A stretch of 64,000 bases of DNA from Sambucus nigra (GCA_949130495.1 OX422220.1:9541001-9605000); one strand, 5' to 3'; counted from the first letter of the stretch, positions 37,170 to 48,239 are shown. Notes: generated by a model from the letters alone, not told the origin. Translations and numbers: made by a program.

Positions 37170-37266
37170 CCTAGTAGTTGCTGGAAATTTCTCTGTCAAC
37201 AGGGGCTTTTCACCAAATGACTCCCCAACACACTTCAAAGTGATAGCTACATAGAGAATGTGTGAA
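37170..37266 (-). CDS. internal exon of unidentified host gene (exon B)
   Basis: Read on the - strand: acceptor TTACTCTAG|T at 37268-37267, 97 bp, donor ACTAGG|GTGATA. The first base completes a Ser codon with exon A, then SHILYVAITLKCVGESFGE, KPLLTEKFPATTR. Open only in the frame dictated by both neighbours, and phase 0 to exon C. Intron to exon C is 4134 bp because of the solo LTR. Protein family not recognised. Confidence 0.45.
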
Positions 37267-38513
37267 CTAGAGTAAGATTGATATTATTAGTCTCTGAAAA
37301 AGCTTATTTTAAAATTTTAGATTCATACAAATAAGTACTGGAGCCAATTTTTTGAGGCCCTACTACTCCATTTGATGGCCCTTTCGTTCTCAATTCCAAG
37401 AAATTCTTTAAGCTAAGAAAACCTACACTTCGATTCAAGGCCATATTCAGAGGGAAGTACGTCAAAACAAGTGTCGAAACTAAAATGAAAGAACTAAGCT
37501 TACAATTTGGGACAGGTGAGATGATTTCCTTTTACAAAAGTTGAGCACTAGTGAACGAGAAGTATAGAGAGTACGAAATCATTCATCATCATCGTTAAGC
37601 ACATAACTACTCTAGAAGCATAATTTGTTAGACAATGGACCCTACAATATATATCAAGATCTCTCTAATCCTAACACCCTCCCTCATGCGTGAGAAAGAC
37701 AAAAAATATAGAGAAAAGACTAAAAACATACCAACTAAATGGGAGGACAAATATACATGGAGAAAATTGAACCCAAGATGTTAAGCTCCACTGTTCAATG
37801 AGTCACACAATGTATATGAAGTTCTATCAAAGATTACAGATTTTTAATAATTTCAAAACCTTTTCTGCACTGATTTTCATGTTGCTAATATACCCCTATA
37901 TGTATAATAGATAAACCCATTAATATTTTATACATGTTAAAATTTTGGATAAACAAGATGATGTAATGCAAGTGAACCACCACACACAACCGCGCTAGCA
38001 ATAAGAGAGAATATGATAAATTGCACAAAGCTAAAATTATATTAATTTATTGGTTAACGGGAAATCCCTAGGCTCTTATTTATTGGCCTAAACTAGGTTG
38101 GGGGAACAAGACTCCCAATAAACTAGTAAACTATTTAGATGGCTACTAAATTCCTAAAGTCAAGGAATTGGCATACCAACCCTTATCTAGCTAAATAAGG
38201 CAACTAAATATTAATTATTATTAGTATTATTATTATTAAGAAAAATTAAATAAAATCATGGTTGGTTCCACATCTAATTGCCACCTACATCACAAGATAA
38301 CGAAACAACATATAACTAAAATATTTTCATATCTGTCGATTCAATCTTGATAATCCACATCACAAGTTGCAATGCAAGTTGGCTCTACCAAAGTTCAAAC
38401 TATAGTGTAGTTAAATACTAAATATCATAACTACACCCCTGTTAGAAAATAACATTCAACAAACTTGGCTAGGGAATTGAACAAGTAGAATAGGAAAATG
38501 TACAGAAATTTAC

Positions 38514-38582
38514 CTGGGGTGAAGCCACTTGGCTTCTTCTAGAATGTCATTCAACTTTGACATTACGAGGCGTACATATCTG
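38514..38582 (-). CDS. internal exon of unidentified host gene (exon A)
   Basis: Read on the - strand: acceptor TTATTTAG|C, 69 bp, donor CCCCAG|GTAAAT (strong). Encodes RYVRLVMSKLNDILEEAKWL then HP; the other two frames are closed. It leaves two bases (AG) that exon B completes. Amphipathic helical composition. Earlier exons were not found between here and 40141, so the gene may be broken or its next intron may extend past the LTR insertions to the right. Confidence 0.45.
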
Positions 38583-39056
38583 CTAAATAAAAAGTTATAA
38601 AGTAATTCCTTTAGATGACATCGAATAATTTATAAATTTATAAAGTAATTCCATCAGACATAAGGAATAAAGTAAAGTTATAAAGTAATAAGTTATAAAG
38701 TTATAAAGTAATAAGTTATAAAGATCCCAAGTCAGATGACATCTAATAAGTTATAAAGTAATTCCATCAGACAGGAGGAAGAACAAAATATAAATAAAAA
38801 TAAAATAAAAAAGATGAGAGAGGAAAAATAACGTGTCTGGATATTTTAAATATATTAATATTCTTACAGATATGGCTGATATATTTTGATATTATCTTAT
38901 TATTAGTTTAGATACTTATTATGATTTATCTTTTAATTAGTTTCCTATTTTAATTTATGATTTCTTTCCTTATTAGATTAGGATACTTGGTCAACAAGTC
39001 GTAGGTTTCCTATAAATAACGCCTTAAGGCCCCCTCCTGTACTCAGATTATTATTA
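38583..39056. other. intronic or intergenic AT-rich sequence with promoter-like repeat
   Basis: No coding sequence. GATTTATCTTTTAATTAGTTTCC near 38930 recurs near 39366 (one change), and each copy is followed by a TATA-like element (CCTATAAATA near 39009, TTTATAAATA near 39398). This might be a decayed small LTR pair (TRIM) split by the MITE at 39057; not proven. Confidence 0.3.
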
Positions 39057-39272
39057 GGGTGATTTGGTGTTTAGCCCCCATTAATGATTTGATATTGACT
39101 GTGGTCGCCAAAGTTTTTTATTTCGTGGGGTTTGGCCCCCAAAATGAGACTTCTAAAACTCACACTTTTTATGTTGCTAAAAGTCATTTTGGGGCCCAAA
39201 CCCCAAGAAATGCATACGTTGGGGACCAAAGATAATATTAAAGAATTAATGGGGTCAAAACCAAAATCTCCC
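39057..39272. mobile_element. Mutator-type MITE, 216 bp
   Basis: Inverted ends: GGGTGATTTGGTGTTTAGCC and, inverted, GGGAGATTTTGGTTTTGACC, each followed by CCCATTAAT. Flanked by TTATTATTA (39048-39056) and TTATTGTTA (39273-39281), a possible 9-bp target duplication with one mismatch, although the site is low-complexity. Non-coding. Confidence 0.6.
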
Positions 39273-39791
39273 TTATTGTTATTATTGAAGTTGATGAATT
39301 ATTGAGGGTTGATAGGTTAATTATATAATTGTGTGTTTAGATATTATTTCGATAGTTATTAGGATTTATCTTTTAATTCGTTTCCTATTTAATTCTTTTA
39401 TAAATACGAGATGTATATAAATAAAAATCTTCTTAGAGGGTGGAACCACATGCCACATTAGCCCTGTCTAGCAAAAAAACTAATCAGTAAATAATCACCG
39501 AATGGGAAATTACAAACTGTTATGTCGCTTAAATTATTCCCAATCAAATTTAGTTCTTCAATGACTAGAATTGAAGTTTTAAGTATTTCAACTAGTCAGA
39601 TTAAATAGACAGTGCTCAATATGAGAATTAACTAAACTATAGTACGTAAGAAAAGAAAATAATATGATGGCTCACCTACGTCCAATTTAAGCTAGTACTG
39701 TTTAAAACTAAAATGTGAATTTTATTTAGTTGGGGTATTCTAATTAAATCATGTGACATTAAATTATTGGATAGATTGAGAGCCATTAGAG

Positions 39792-40040
39792 TTGGTAACT
39801 CTTTACAGATGGTTCCAAAATCCTACAATGAAAGGAATATCCAAACAAGAAAAACTAGTTACTCCTTTTTTCTTTTGGATAAAAAATGAGCAATTCGATC
39901 AATGTTCACGATATATACAATTTCTCAGAGAAGAAAAAAATCCCACTCAAGTCATTTACTGTAACAAAGAAAAGGGTTTATTAAAGCATGTATCTGAATA
40001 TTCTCATAACACACAACAAAGTTCAAAAAATTATTTCTAA
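39792..40040 (+). other. 83-codon open frame, unrecognised
   Basis: Open frame with Phe/Trp/Lys/Gln-rich composition (TPFFFWIKNEQFDQ, EKNPTQVIYCNKEKG) unlike the random frames nearby. Composition is reminiscent of plastid-encoded proteins, so an inserted plastid DNA fragment is possible, but I cannot match it to a gene from memory. May be chance. Confidence 0.25.
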
Positions 40041-42445
40041 CTACAAGACAAGATAAAGCATGCCAATCAATAACAACTCCATCAGATTTTCATCTTATGC
40101 ATTTTAACATGTGGTTTCTGTACCAAATATAAATAATTAAATGTAACAACCCCCATTTTCTCACTTAAAGGTTGGCCAGATACAGTACACTGAAGATGGG
40201 GCTTGTCTATCAATCTACATAATTCTGAACATCAAACCACAATAAAACATTTATATTTCTTTCTTTTAAAAATTGACATACACATAACACCATTTAAATA
40301 GTAACTAATAATAAATAAAATTCAGCACTCAACTAGTCATAAAATCCAATAACAATAAAAAATGTCCCAAACGGTTGAATAATAAACTCGGGCTTATGCC
40401 CATACAATAATCCGAAAATAATAAGCTTGCTGAAATGGAAATGGCAACCTATGCTAGAATCAAATGAACGGGAGCAGTCGTTGTGTAAATATGACCACAA
40501 GCTTGATCTCATCTCAGTCCTGTCGTCACTGTCTTTATGAACCTGAGGGGGAGGGACATTTAATAATTTGGGTTAGCACCCTAGAGTTTCAAGAATTAAC
40601 TTACTAAACTTATTGTGCAAAAGTAAAGTTAATTCAAAGTGAACATCTCCCATCGTCACTCACATACATTAAAAATCTCAGCGTTCATTTAAGAGCAATG
40701 CTAAACGTACAACCACCCAAGTTCAAAAGTAGATAGCGTATAATTATACCAACGTAATAATAAGGTTGCATCTAGCATAATTAACGAACTGAAATAGAAT
40801 CATTTGAATTTCCAATTACTACTACCCAAAGTACCCCAATCACTACCCATAAAGTGACATAACAATTTATCATGCATACTACATAGTATTGAGTGTGTGT
40901 TTTATAGTCTACATCATTAGACCAGGAATTTATCTTATTCATTTCCATTAATTTATATATATGTCCTTATATATATACGACACTAAGGCATCTACCATTA
41001 GCGTCTCGTTCTTGCTCTATCAGTAAGTTTGGAGGAATATCCTATCCACAACGGACATCACAATACACATACAAGTGCGGCGGTACCTACGCAGTACACC
41101 AGTTCACGACCCATACCCAATGGTGACAAAGGATCCTCGCATCTACACCTACCTCTCGTAAGTGGCGCTAGTATACCGTACCAATAATAATGACCTAAAC
41201 GATGCCAAGCCCACCTGTGTCGATGAATACTCTAGTCCCGAATGAACGCAACCCCAATCGATAGGACAATCATTGAACATAGATATGTCCACACAAAACA
41301 TAAATACATGTTACCATATGTAAGGGTAATGTGACACCCCGCCTAATTAAACATCGAGTGATCAGGCCTTTATTAAATTAAAACAGGTTTCTCAAATGGT
41401 TCATTCTTAGCATCACTCTTGAAAACTTTTTAATTACTAATCCCCTAAGTAACATTAGACCGGTGCCAAATTTTATCTTTCTTAAAACAGATAAATCACC
41501 CATGTGGAACAAAGTACAAACAATCATGTACTATAATTTAAACAACAAAGTAAAAGTACAACAAAACAAAAGTATTACCGAATAAATCATCGGCTAAAAA
41601 TCCCAAACAACAATAGAATAACCACTAGTCTGAAACTAACATCTGAGACTAATACCGGACCACAAGTCCATGCATAGAAGAGTGTGAGATCCTGTACTAG
41701 ATCTGAATGAGAGATATCGTCTAGTCAAAATCCTGTAAGCATCCACTGTGCTACAGCTCCGAGTCTCTAGAATGGAATCATCATACATGGCATCCCTGTG
41801 GATGGACACCTAAAAGGTTTTGAAAATATTTTATAGCAAGAGTTAGTACTCAAAACATTTGGAAAATATTTAGCAAGCGTTTATCACAATATAAAATGCG
41901 GTTATTGATTACACATGTTAGGTTCTCGTACACTCTCTTGAGTTACTCACCCCTCATCTTTTGTGCACACCTAACGTTCTACACTTAGTTTATTTAGCCA
42001 TACCTCCCAAGCTAACTAAAACCAAAGTAGTCAATTGAACTTATCTGTACCCAAGTTCCAGTACCGCCCATACAGTACAACCGTTTCACTAACATCTCGC
42101 GTATGTTAATTAATTCTCAAGTAACATTTCATCTATGTTATTTTTCAAGACTTCCCATTTAGTTTCACTACTAAAATTACTACAATTCTCACAATTGTTG
42201 ACTTCCCACTTATGTAATTAAGTTTCACTACTTGAATTACTAAATAGATTTTCTCTATCTAAAGGTGCATTTCGTAATTAAGTTTCACTACTTAACTTAC
42301 CAATTCAGTATGTATCTTTACATACATAATATGTATCAATCTACTAACACACGGAAGTAGGATATCATCAAGTATATATATTTCACACACAATATATACT
42401 AAATATCATTCATTGCTATTTTGCCCTTTTTATACACGTAAAGGA

Positions 42446-42762
42446 CTCTTGGTTCGGAATGATTCATCCACCCCAAGTAAGAATTGGTTCGGAATGATAT
42501 ATCGACCCCAATTATTTATATACACAAATAAAGATCTCTTGGTTCGGAATGATTCATCGACCCCAAGTGAGAGTTGGTTCGGAATTATCCATCGACCCCA
42601 ACTATTTTTAAAAATATATATATACACATATTCTGGTTCGGGACTCTCTCATCGCGACACCAGTTCAAAGTTTGGTTCGGCATTTCTCATCGACCCCAAA
42701 CATATAATAACTTTATGTTAGTTCGGAATGTCTCATTGACCCTAACATAATTAATTTAGGTA
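42446..42762. repeat. array of seven hairpins with covarying stems
   Basis: Units share the loop core GGTTCGGAATGATTCATCGACCCC, shortened in places, but each has its own complementary stem: CTTGG/CCAAG (42448, 42473), AATTGG/CCAATT (42482, 42508), CTTGG/CCAAG (42538, 42563), AGTTGG/CCAACT (42572, 42598), CTGGT/ACCAG (42633, 42659), GTTTGG/CCAAAC (42670, 42696), TTATGTTAG/CTAACATAA (42713, 42742). A further TTTAGGTA/TACCTAAA hairpin follows at about 42755. Inside the putative intron of the solo LTR. Confidence 0.85.
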
Positions 42763-43223
42763 TAATCTCTCTACCTAAAAGATCACATAATTCAGTAGGT
42801 ACACGCCCGACCTATTAATCATATACGTACGTAATATTTTAATCTCATATATCTATCGTACATTATTCGCTTTACGATTTATCTCATTAATCGTATTTAT
42901 TTGAGTATTCACACAACTCTAAGGGTCCTAGTTACCCCTTCCATATAATTTCAGTAGTTATTTCTTACCCTACTGGTCTATTACTTAAATTGAATTTACT
43001 TCACCCCGTAACTCAATTTCCGAAATCCCCGATACTCTACTAAATTGGATTATTCTCCTCGGTCCGTAATCCAAGCCCCACACCCAATGGCCTTATCGGA
43101 CCTCAACAATATACCTACTGGTCTTATTCTCACTCCCATATAAGTATAATGTAAATCCTAGAATACTCAATCATTCCCGAACTCAACGAAGAATTAAACA
43201 CAAAATTTTTGGGAAACAGCTTG

Positions 43224-43268
43224 CGTCGATCGATCGACGGTTGGGTTCGATCGATCGATCGATCGAAC
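43224..43268 (-). repeat. CGATCGAT palindrome cluster (class III)
   Basis: GTCGATCGATCGAC (14-bp perfect palindrome) and TTCGATCGATCGATCGATCGAA (22-bp perfect palindrome, 43246-43267). About 440-485 bp after the donor-like site. Confidence 0.85.
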
Positions 43269-44839
43269 AGGGACAGACGCAGTTGTCTTCTTCGTTAAGA
43301 TTTTTCCTCCATTAACAAACCTTCAAACTCCATTATAGTCCACCAAACTTTGACCCAATGATCCTAACATATTTCCACATATACTAGGACAGTTTCTAAC
43401 GTATCAAATACATCAAAACTCTAATTACTTTAAAGAAATAATGAATTAAAATCCAGAATTTCTTGAAACCCTAGTTATGGTGTTCTTCCCATATTATCAT
43501 TCAAAATCCAGATTTTAATCTGAAAAAATCATCAAGTCTAATCTGAATCTTAAACCTCTAAATAAGGTAAATCATTCTACATGCGATTCCTATCCCAACA
43601 TGTATAAATATCATCTTTCTCCAATCAAAATAATGATTTAAACAACACTATTCAAAAACCCTACACATGGGTATTATAACTTTATAATTTTTGCAATAAA
43701 CAACTTGCCTTATGATCAGTAGGGTCTGATTTCGTGGTTGTTGTTAATGATTGATGATCTTCATCCTTCAATCCTTCTTCCCCAACAAGTTGATGGTAAA
43801 AATCCCTTTGAATCCTTCCCAATTCTTCCTTTTGCCTTAGAAAGTTGTGCCTCTCTTCTCTCTAATGGTATTGGTGTTGTCATGGGTGTTCTAACCCTAA
43901 TTCCTCTATCATACGGCTGATATAAAACTCTCAATTTCGTAGGTCTCCATACCCTCTTATGTTAAAATACCAAAACGCCCCCGAACGGTCTCGGTTTAGT
44001 CCAAAATTACCCCGGGACTCAACTAGTACCCCCGGGTATACTATTTTGACTAATTTGACCCTTCCGGACTCATCGGTGACCTCTAAATTATCATTTGAGT
44101 CACTTAAAAAAAATTACTCGTTCTCACCCCAACACGATCTACTCGCGTTAAGTGACTATTTACCACTCGCACTAAGTAAATAAAATGAGGCAATATAAAC
44201 CGGTATCTATCTCTCGATTAATATTTCATAATTACAATTTAAATAAAACTCTTTAAATTACTACTCTTGCGTAATTTAAATTAAGCTGTAATTTTCTCAT
44301 TTAATTCTCCAATCTAATTAAATAGAATTATTTAGAATATTCATTTAATTCTCCAATCTAATTAAATAGAATTATTTGGAATATTCAGAAATACGGGGTA
44401 TTACAGGTAATTACTCTATAATTACCCCCTATCCGCCCCGTAAGAGTTCCCGTAATTATCCGTAGTTAATAATTAACCATCACATAAATTATTAACTTCC
44501 TTTTCTTTATAACATAAAATAAACCATCTAGTTAATTATTTAAGCCCCCTTCTTTCAAATGATACTTTAAACAATATAGTTAATTTCTTTCAGTAATTAC
44601 CCCACAAATTACCCTCTAGGTAACCCGTACGGATTCCCGTCACAATCCTAATTTAATAATTGATCCACATTTAATTTATTAAATGACCATTAATTAAACA
44701 GAACCATTATCATCCATCAAGTTAATTTAATTTGCTCCCTTTATTCACATCACCACATTTCCATATAAATTCTACGGTTGTCCAAACACGGCCACTAAAT
44801 CGTATGAACTTCTAAAAATCCTCCGGACCCAACGGCAAA

Positions 44840-44858
44840 GCCAAACCGGTTCGAACCA
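44840..44858 (-). repeat. AACCGGTTCGAACC palindrome (class IV)
   Basis: CAAACCGGTTCGAACCATGG: overlapping palindromes AACCGGTT and GGTTCGAACC. Copy B of the same LTR has four GAACC-type units at 51549-51630, so copy A has fewer units. Confidence 0.65.
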
Positions 44859-45990
44859 TGGGTGAACATCCCCTTCTGCCCAGATTTTTTTAAAGTTCGG
44901 GAATCCTATTGTTCCACCCAAACCGAATTCCAAAGGCTCCATCGTTAAAATAGTTCTCAATCCGGGTTCCTATGAACTTATTTACCCTCTTAAGATAATT
45001 TATTACATGATTTAATGTCAAGTTCAAGTCCCAAAAGATAGAATTGAAGTCATAACGAATGCTCGTGTATTTTTAGATTTTTATCCATAAGTTATTTAAC
45101 CTCTACAACATGAAAGGGTAATTATCACCCGAAATTTATATCCTTAACACACCCAATAGTTCTCTAAAGGTGAATAATCATATAAATTCCCAAAGGGTCC
45201 TAAATTGTGAATTTTCCCAACATACAACCCACAATTTATACCCATCCTAATTTCTAGATTTTTCTACCTTACTTTAGATTCCAAACATTTATAAACAAGA
45301 TTCAATTCATTGTTTAATTACCACAAATCCTACAAATCTAGAATTCTACATGGAAGATAAAACACAATGAATTAAGAAATAGTTTGGATAACTAAAGTTA
45401 GCAAGAAAATTCTTGCCTGATTTTCTTTGTGAGTTCTTTAGCCTTCTTTCTTGATTTCTCCCTATCCGTAGCCCTTTTCCTATTCTCTCTTCCATATGTG
45501 TCTACTAGGGTTTTTGGTTAATGATGGGGAGTTTCCTTAATCTCCTAATTTATATATTTTAAACTCAATTCCCGAGTTGGGCATAAAGTCCCATATTTGG
45601 ACCCCCAAGCTCATAATCCAAATCGTCAAACAACCTCCCAACTTATATACATATACCCCGAAACTATTTCTAATGGTTTAAAACACCTAAACGAGCTCAT
45701 AAAACCTCCCATAATGCGTCCCGATTATTTTTATTCAACATAGACATTTTTATTATGTTTAGACGACGTGTAACCATAAATTAATTACTATATGATTTAT
45801 TTTATGTGAGTGAACCTATCATGTCCGATTAAGTCCAATAATTATAAAATCAATAATAAGTATTGTTTCTCAATTTAAATTTTACTCAAGTAAATTAAAA
45901 TCCCTCCGATTTAATTTATTCCCAAGTTTAATCCAAAATTATTAAATTAATTCCGTCATAATATTTATTCCGAAAACACGGGGTATTAGA

Positions 45991-46410
45991 TTTAATAGCA
46001 ACCATAAAGGATATATCTTTATCCCTAATTTTATATGGAAATTCATGGAATGAAGGAAAAGACCTCTTGCAGGCTTTGAATGGGTAGACAAGTAGTAGAG
46101 TTCAAGGTGGAGATAAACATAAATACCAGCACCTTTCCTTTACTATGTCATTTTGCCAAATCCTCAAACGTACTTAATATGTGGTTATGTGGTACCAGAA
46201 CACAACAATTCCTCTATTTTTTCATTCTTCTGGTTAAATTGCAGACTGACTTGTAAATATTTATATGTTGTTCTTCGTTTATCATAAACAAAAAAAAAAA
46301 ATCAATAATAACTTAGAGAATAATAAGCATTAGTGGACCTTAGAATACAAAGAATTGCCCAACAAAAACTGAATCTGACCATAATAAACAAAAAACATGG
46401 ACTCTAAAAC
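45991..46410. other. AT-rich spacer, nothing recognised
   Basis: Between the family 4 LTR and a hAT MITE. No coding potential, no polypurine tract next to the LTR; the last eight bases are the MITE target duplication. Confidence 0.6.
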
Positions 46411-46549
46411 CATTGTTCTAAAAGCCCCCCCCCCCCCCCCCCCCCCGGTGCGCACGCGATTAGTGCCTAGGCCTTTTTAAAATCAGACTAGACAAAAATA
46501 GGGGTTAAGTCGTCCCGATTATTGTCTAGACCTACTCTGTGTGTGTACA

Positions 46550-46590
<41 letters not shown>

Positions 46591-46859
46591 TGCATATATA
46601 TATTTATATATTCATACTAGTATATTGCGAACATACTGATTTATTATAAAGGTGGTTATTTATTTAATATGTATATATGAGGTTTATCAAGTTATAACTT
46701 AAAATTAGCAAACTAGATACAACTTATATGTGATTTATTTGTACATTGCCAACCACTTTTCTCTATTTATTGGGAAAAGGTAACAAAAATAAGTCCCGCT
46801 TGGGCCTCCTAGGCACTAGGCCACCTCTTGCCTCCCACCTAGTGGCTTTCTAAACATTG
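46411..46859. mobile_element. hAT-type MITE, 449 bp
   Basis: Perfect 8-bp target duplication TCTAAAAC at 46403-46410 and 46860-46867, diagnostic for hAT. Terminal inverted repeats CATTGTTCTAAAAG and CAATGTTTAGAAAG, plus inner inverted GTGCCTAGGCC blocks. Contains a 22-base C run (46425-46446) and (CT)n(AT)n at 46551-46590. Non-coding. Confidence 0.85.
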
Positions 46860-47253
46860 TCTAAAACTAATGCAACACATCCAAACAACAAAGGATGGAC
46901 CCTACTTATAGATTCTACTACATAGATACTAGAGCACCAAAAAACATGACTACATATATCCTCAATTTGGGGCATCAACAAAAAACAACACAGATTCAAG
47001 AGTAAATTACACCGATTGCCCCTGAACTTTGGGTAGTGTTACATTTTGGCCCTCAAACATTTTTATAACATATTTATAGAAGAAAATATTATACGAAGCA
47101 CGAAGAGCTAATGGGTACGGACAAGATGTCCTCAAGAACCAAGTTACATTAAACAAGAATCACCAAAAATTAAAATTCAACACAAAGCAGCCCTCAAATC
47201 GTGTGGCATGTTTCGGAGAGGGAAGCCTCTAAATTCCCCAAAAGTGGAGTCCT

Positions 47254-47525
47254 TCAAGGAAAACCACTATATCTCAAATGAGCTGGATCAATAAAGACTG
47301 GTGTTGGAAAATTCGGCCATTCCTCTGTCCAAATAACCCATGAAATTACAAACATACCATAACAACAAAAGATCCTCCTGTTCCTCTGCCTACCAAAACC
47401 ATAGAACCGTTGAATAAAAAAATCCTCTACTGAATAAGCATAAACCCAATCTACCTCAGCACCCCAAATAGGAGCGACCAAAGCTGCCACGCCTCAGTAC
47501 AATGTAGAAATAAATGAGAGTGGGT
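47254..47525 (-). pseudogene. LINE zf-RVT fragment inside the Mutator-like element
   Basis: On the - strand: SHLFLHCTEAWQLWSLLFG, then after a 1-base shift EVDWVYAYSVEDFFIQRFYGFG, MFVISWVIWTEE. This is the pattern of the C-terminal zinc-binding (zf-RVT) region of plant L1-type LINE ORF2 (HLFLHC...W.LW...GFGR...FWVIWLERN). Broken, with no start or end: a captured or pre-existing fragment. Confidence 0.65.
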
Positions 47526-47529
47526 CTTT

Positions 47530-47718
47530 GAACCTGTAACATGTCATTGGTATTAAGCCTATTTAAAATCACGAACCATTTAAAGGTCTTAATTTTAAGG
47601 GGAATTTTTTATTCAACGGTTCTATTTGGGGTTCGAACCTGTAACATGTCATTGGTATTAAGCCTATTTAAAATCACGAACCATTTAAAGGTCTTAATTT
47701 TAAGGGGAATTTTTTATT
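47530..47718. repeat. exact 84-bp direct duplication, period 105 bp
   Basis: Bases 47530-47613 (GAACCTGTAACATG...) recur at 47635-47718 without a difference that I can see, separated by 21 bp. A recent local duplication within the Mutator-like element. Confidence 0.9.
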
Positions 47719-48239
47719 TCCAAATACACTTTACCATAGGGAAAGAGGAAAGAGGCACATAAGAGTAGAGAATGTGTGATAAGAAAGACAATGTTAAGTT
47801 CGCACTAGTGACCTTTCCAGCAACTTTTTCATTAAATCTAATGGAATTCATCGATAAAAATACCAAACACCATACCCATAATAACTCCAAACCATACCCA
47901 AACCCATTATTTATAAATTAATAACATGATATATTCATTATTTAATTATTCTATTGGGTATGATTTGGAATTATTTGGGGCATAAGGTTTGAGTATGGGG
48001 GTAATTAATGACATTTATGCTTTGATATAGTACTCACGTTGACTAATCAATTAGATATAAAAGAAAACAAGGCAGAAGGGCCAGTAATGCAAACATAATA
48101 ACTTTTAGGGGCTTAAATGTTACAAATATAAGTTCAAGGGCCAAAATGTTACACTGGTCAAAGTTCAAGGGCTACTAGTGTAATTTAATCCAAATTCAAT
48201 ATGTGGTCATTCCAGGATAAGGACATTATCCCTCAATGG

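Larger units (their letters stand above)
41810..43708 (-). other. putative LTR-embedded GC-AG intron
   Basis: 1899 bp. The acceptor context AACCTTTTAG|GTGTCCATCC matches the 2365-type LTR (AACCATTTTAG|GTGCCCAGCC), and the following GGGATGCCATG matches AGGACACCATG. The flanking sequence between donor and acceptor is otherwise largely unalignable by eye. Confidence 0.45.
41330..44405 (-). mobile_element. solo gypsy LTR nested in family 4 LTR, 3076 bp
   Basis: TGTGACACCCCG...ACGGGGTATTACA with a perfect target duplication GGTAA at 41325-41329 and 44406-44410. On the - strand: TATA-like GTTTTATATCAGC (about 43928-43916), donor-like ATAAG|GCAAGTTG (43709/43708), CGATCGAT cluster at 43224-43268, hairpin array at 42446-42750, acceptor-like CCTTTTAG|GTGTCC (41810). 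No internal domain: solo LTR. Confidence 0.93.
40543..45416 (-). other. putative LTR-embedded GC-AG intron (interrupted)
   Basis: AATCAG|GCAAGAATTTTCTTGC donor-like with a perfect hairpin over GCAAGAA/TTCTTGC, and CTCCCCCTCAG|GTTC acceptor-like. About 1.79 kb once the nested LTR and its duplication are subtracted. In copy B (49495-53868) the donor position reads T|GTAAGAATTTT, a GT variant. Confidence 0.4.
40142..45990 (-). mobile_element. gypsy LTR (family 4, copy A) with nested solo LTR
   Basis: TGTAACAACCCCCATTTTCTC at the left and ACACGGGGTATTAGA at the right in + coordinates; about 2.77 kb after removing the nested LTR 41330-44405. Same family as 49495-53868. No PPT or PBS adjoins it, so it is likely a solo LTR; flanks TTAAA and TTTAA are at best an eroded target duplication. 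Contains TATA-like AAAATATATAAATT (about 45562-45549), donor-like TCAG|GCAAGAATT (45417/45416), class IV palindrome at 44840-44858 and acceptor-like CCCCTCAG ending at 40543. Confidence 0.8.
47000..48190. mobile_element. Mutator-like element carrying a LINE fragment
   Basis: Terminal inverted repeats of about 55 bp: GAGTAAATTACACCGATTGC...CTTTGGGTAGTG with TTACATTTTGGCCC, and the inverted right end GATTAAATTACACTAGTAGC...CTTTGACCAGTG with TAACATTTTGGCCC. Flanks CAGATTCAA (46991-46999) and CAAATTCAA (48191-48199) are a 9-bp target duplication with one mismatch, as for Mutator-like elements. No transposase. The interior includes a LINE fragment (47254-47525) and an exact 84-bp duplication (47530, 47635). 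Confidence 0.8.

Noticed and set aside
42413..42721. 102-codon repetitive open frame (LVRNDSSTPS repeats)
   Set aside because: Translation of the hairpin array; the unit length is not conserved as codons and stems vary to keep pairing rather than protein.
42446..42750. CRISPR-like array (short repeats with variable spacers)
   Set aside because: Plant LTR context, irregular spacing, covarying hairpin stems and no cas genes; explained better as a structured hairpin array.
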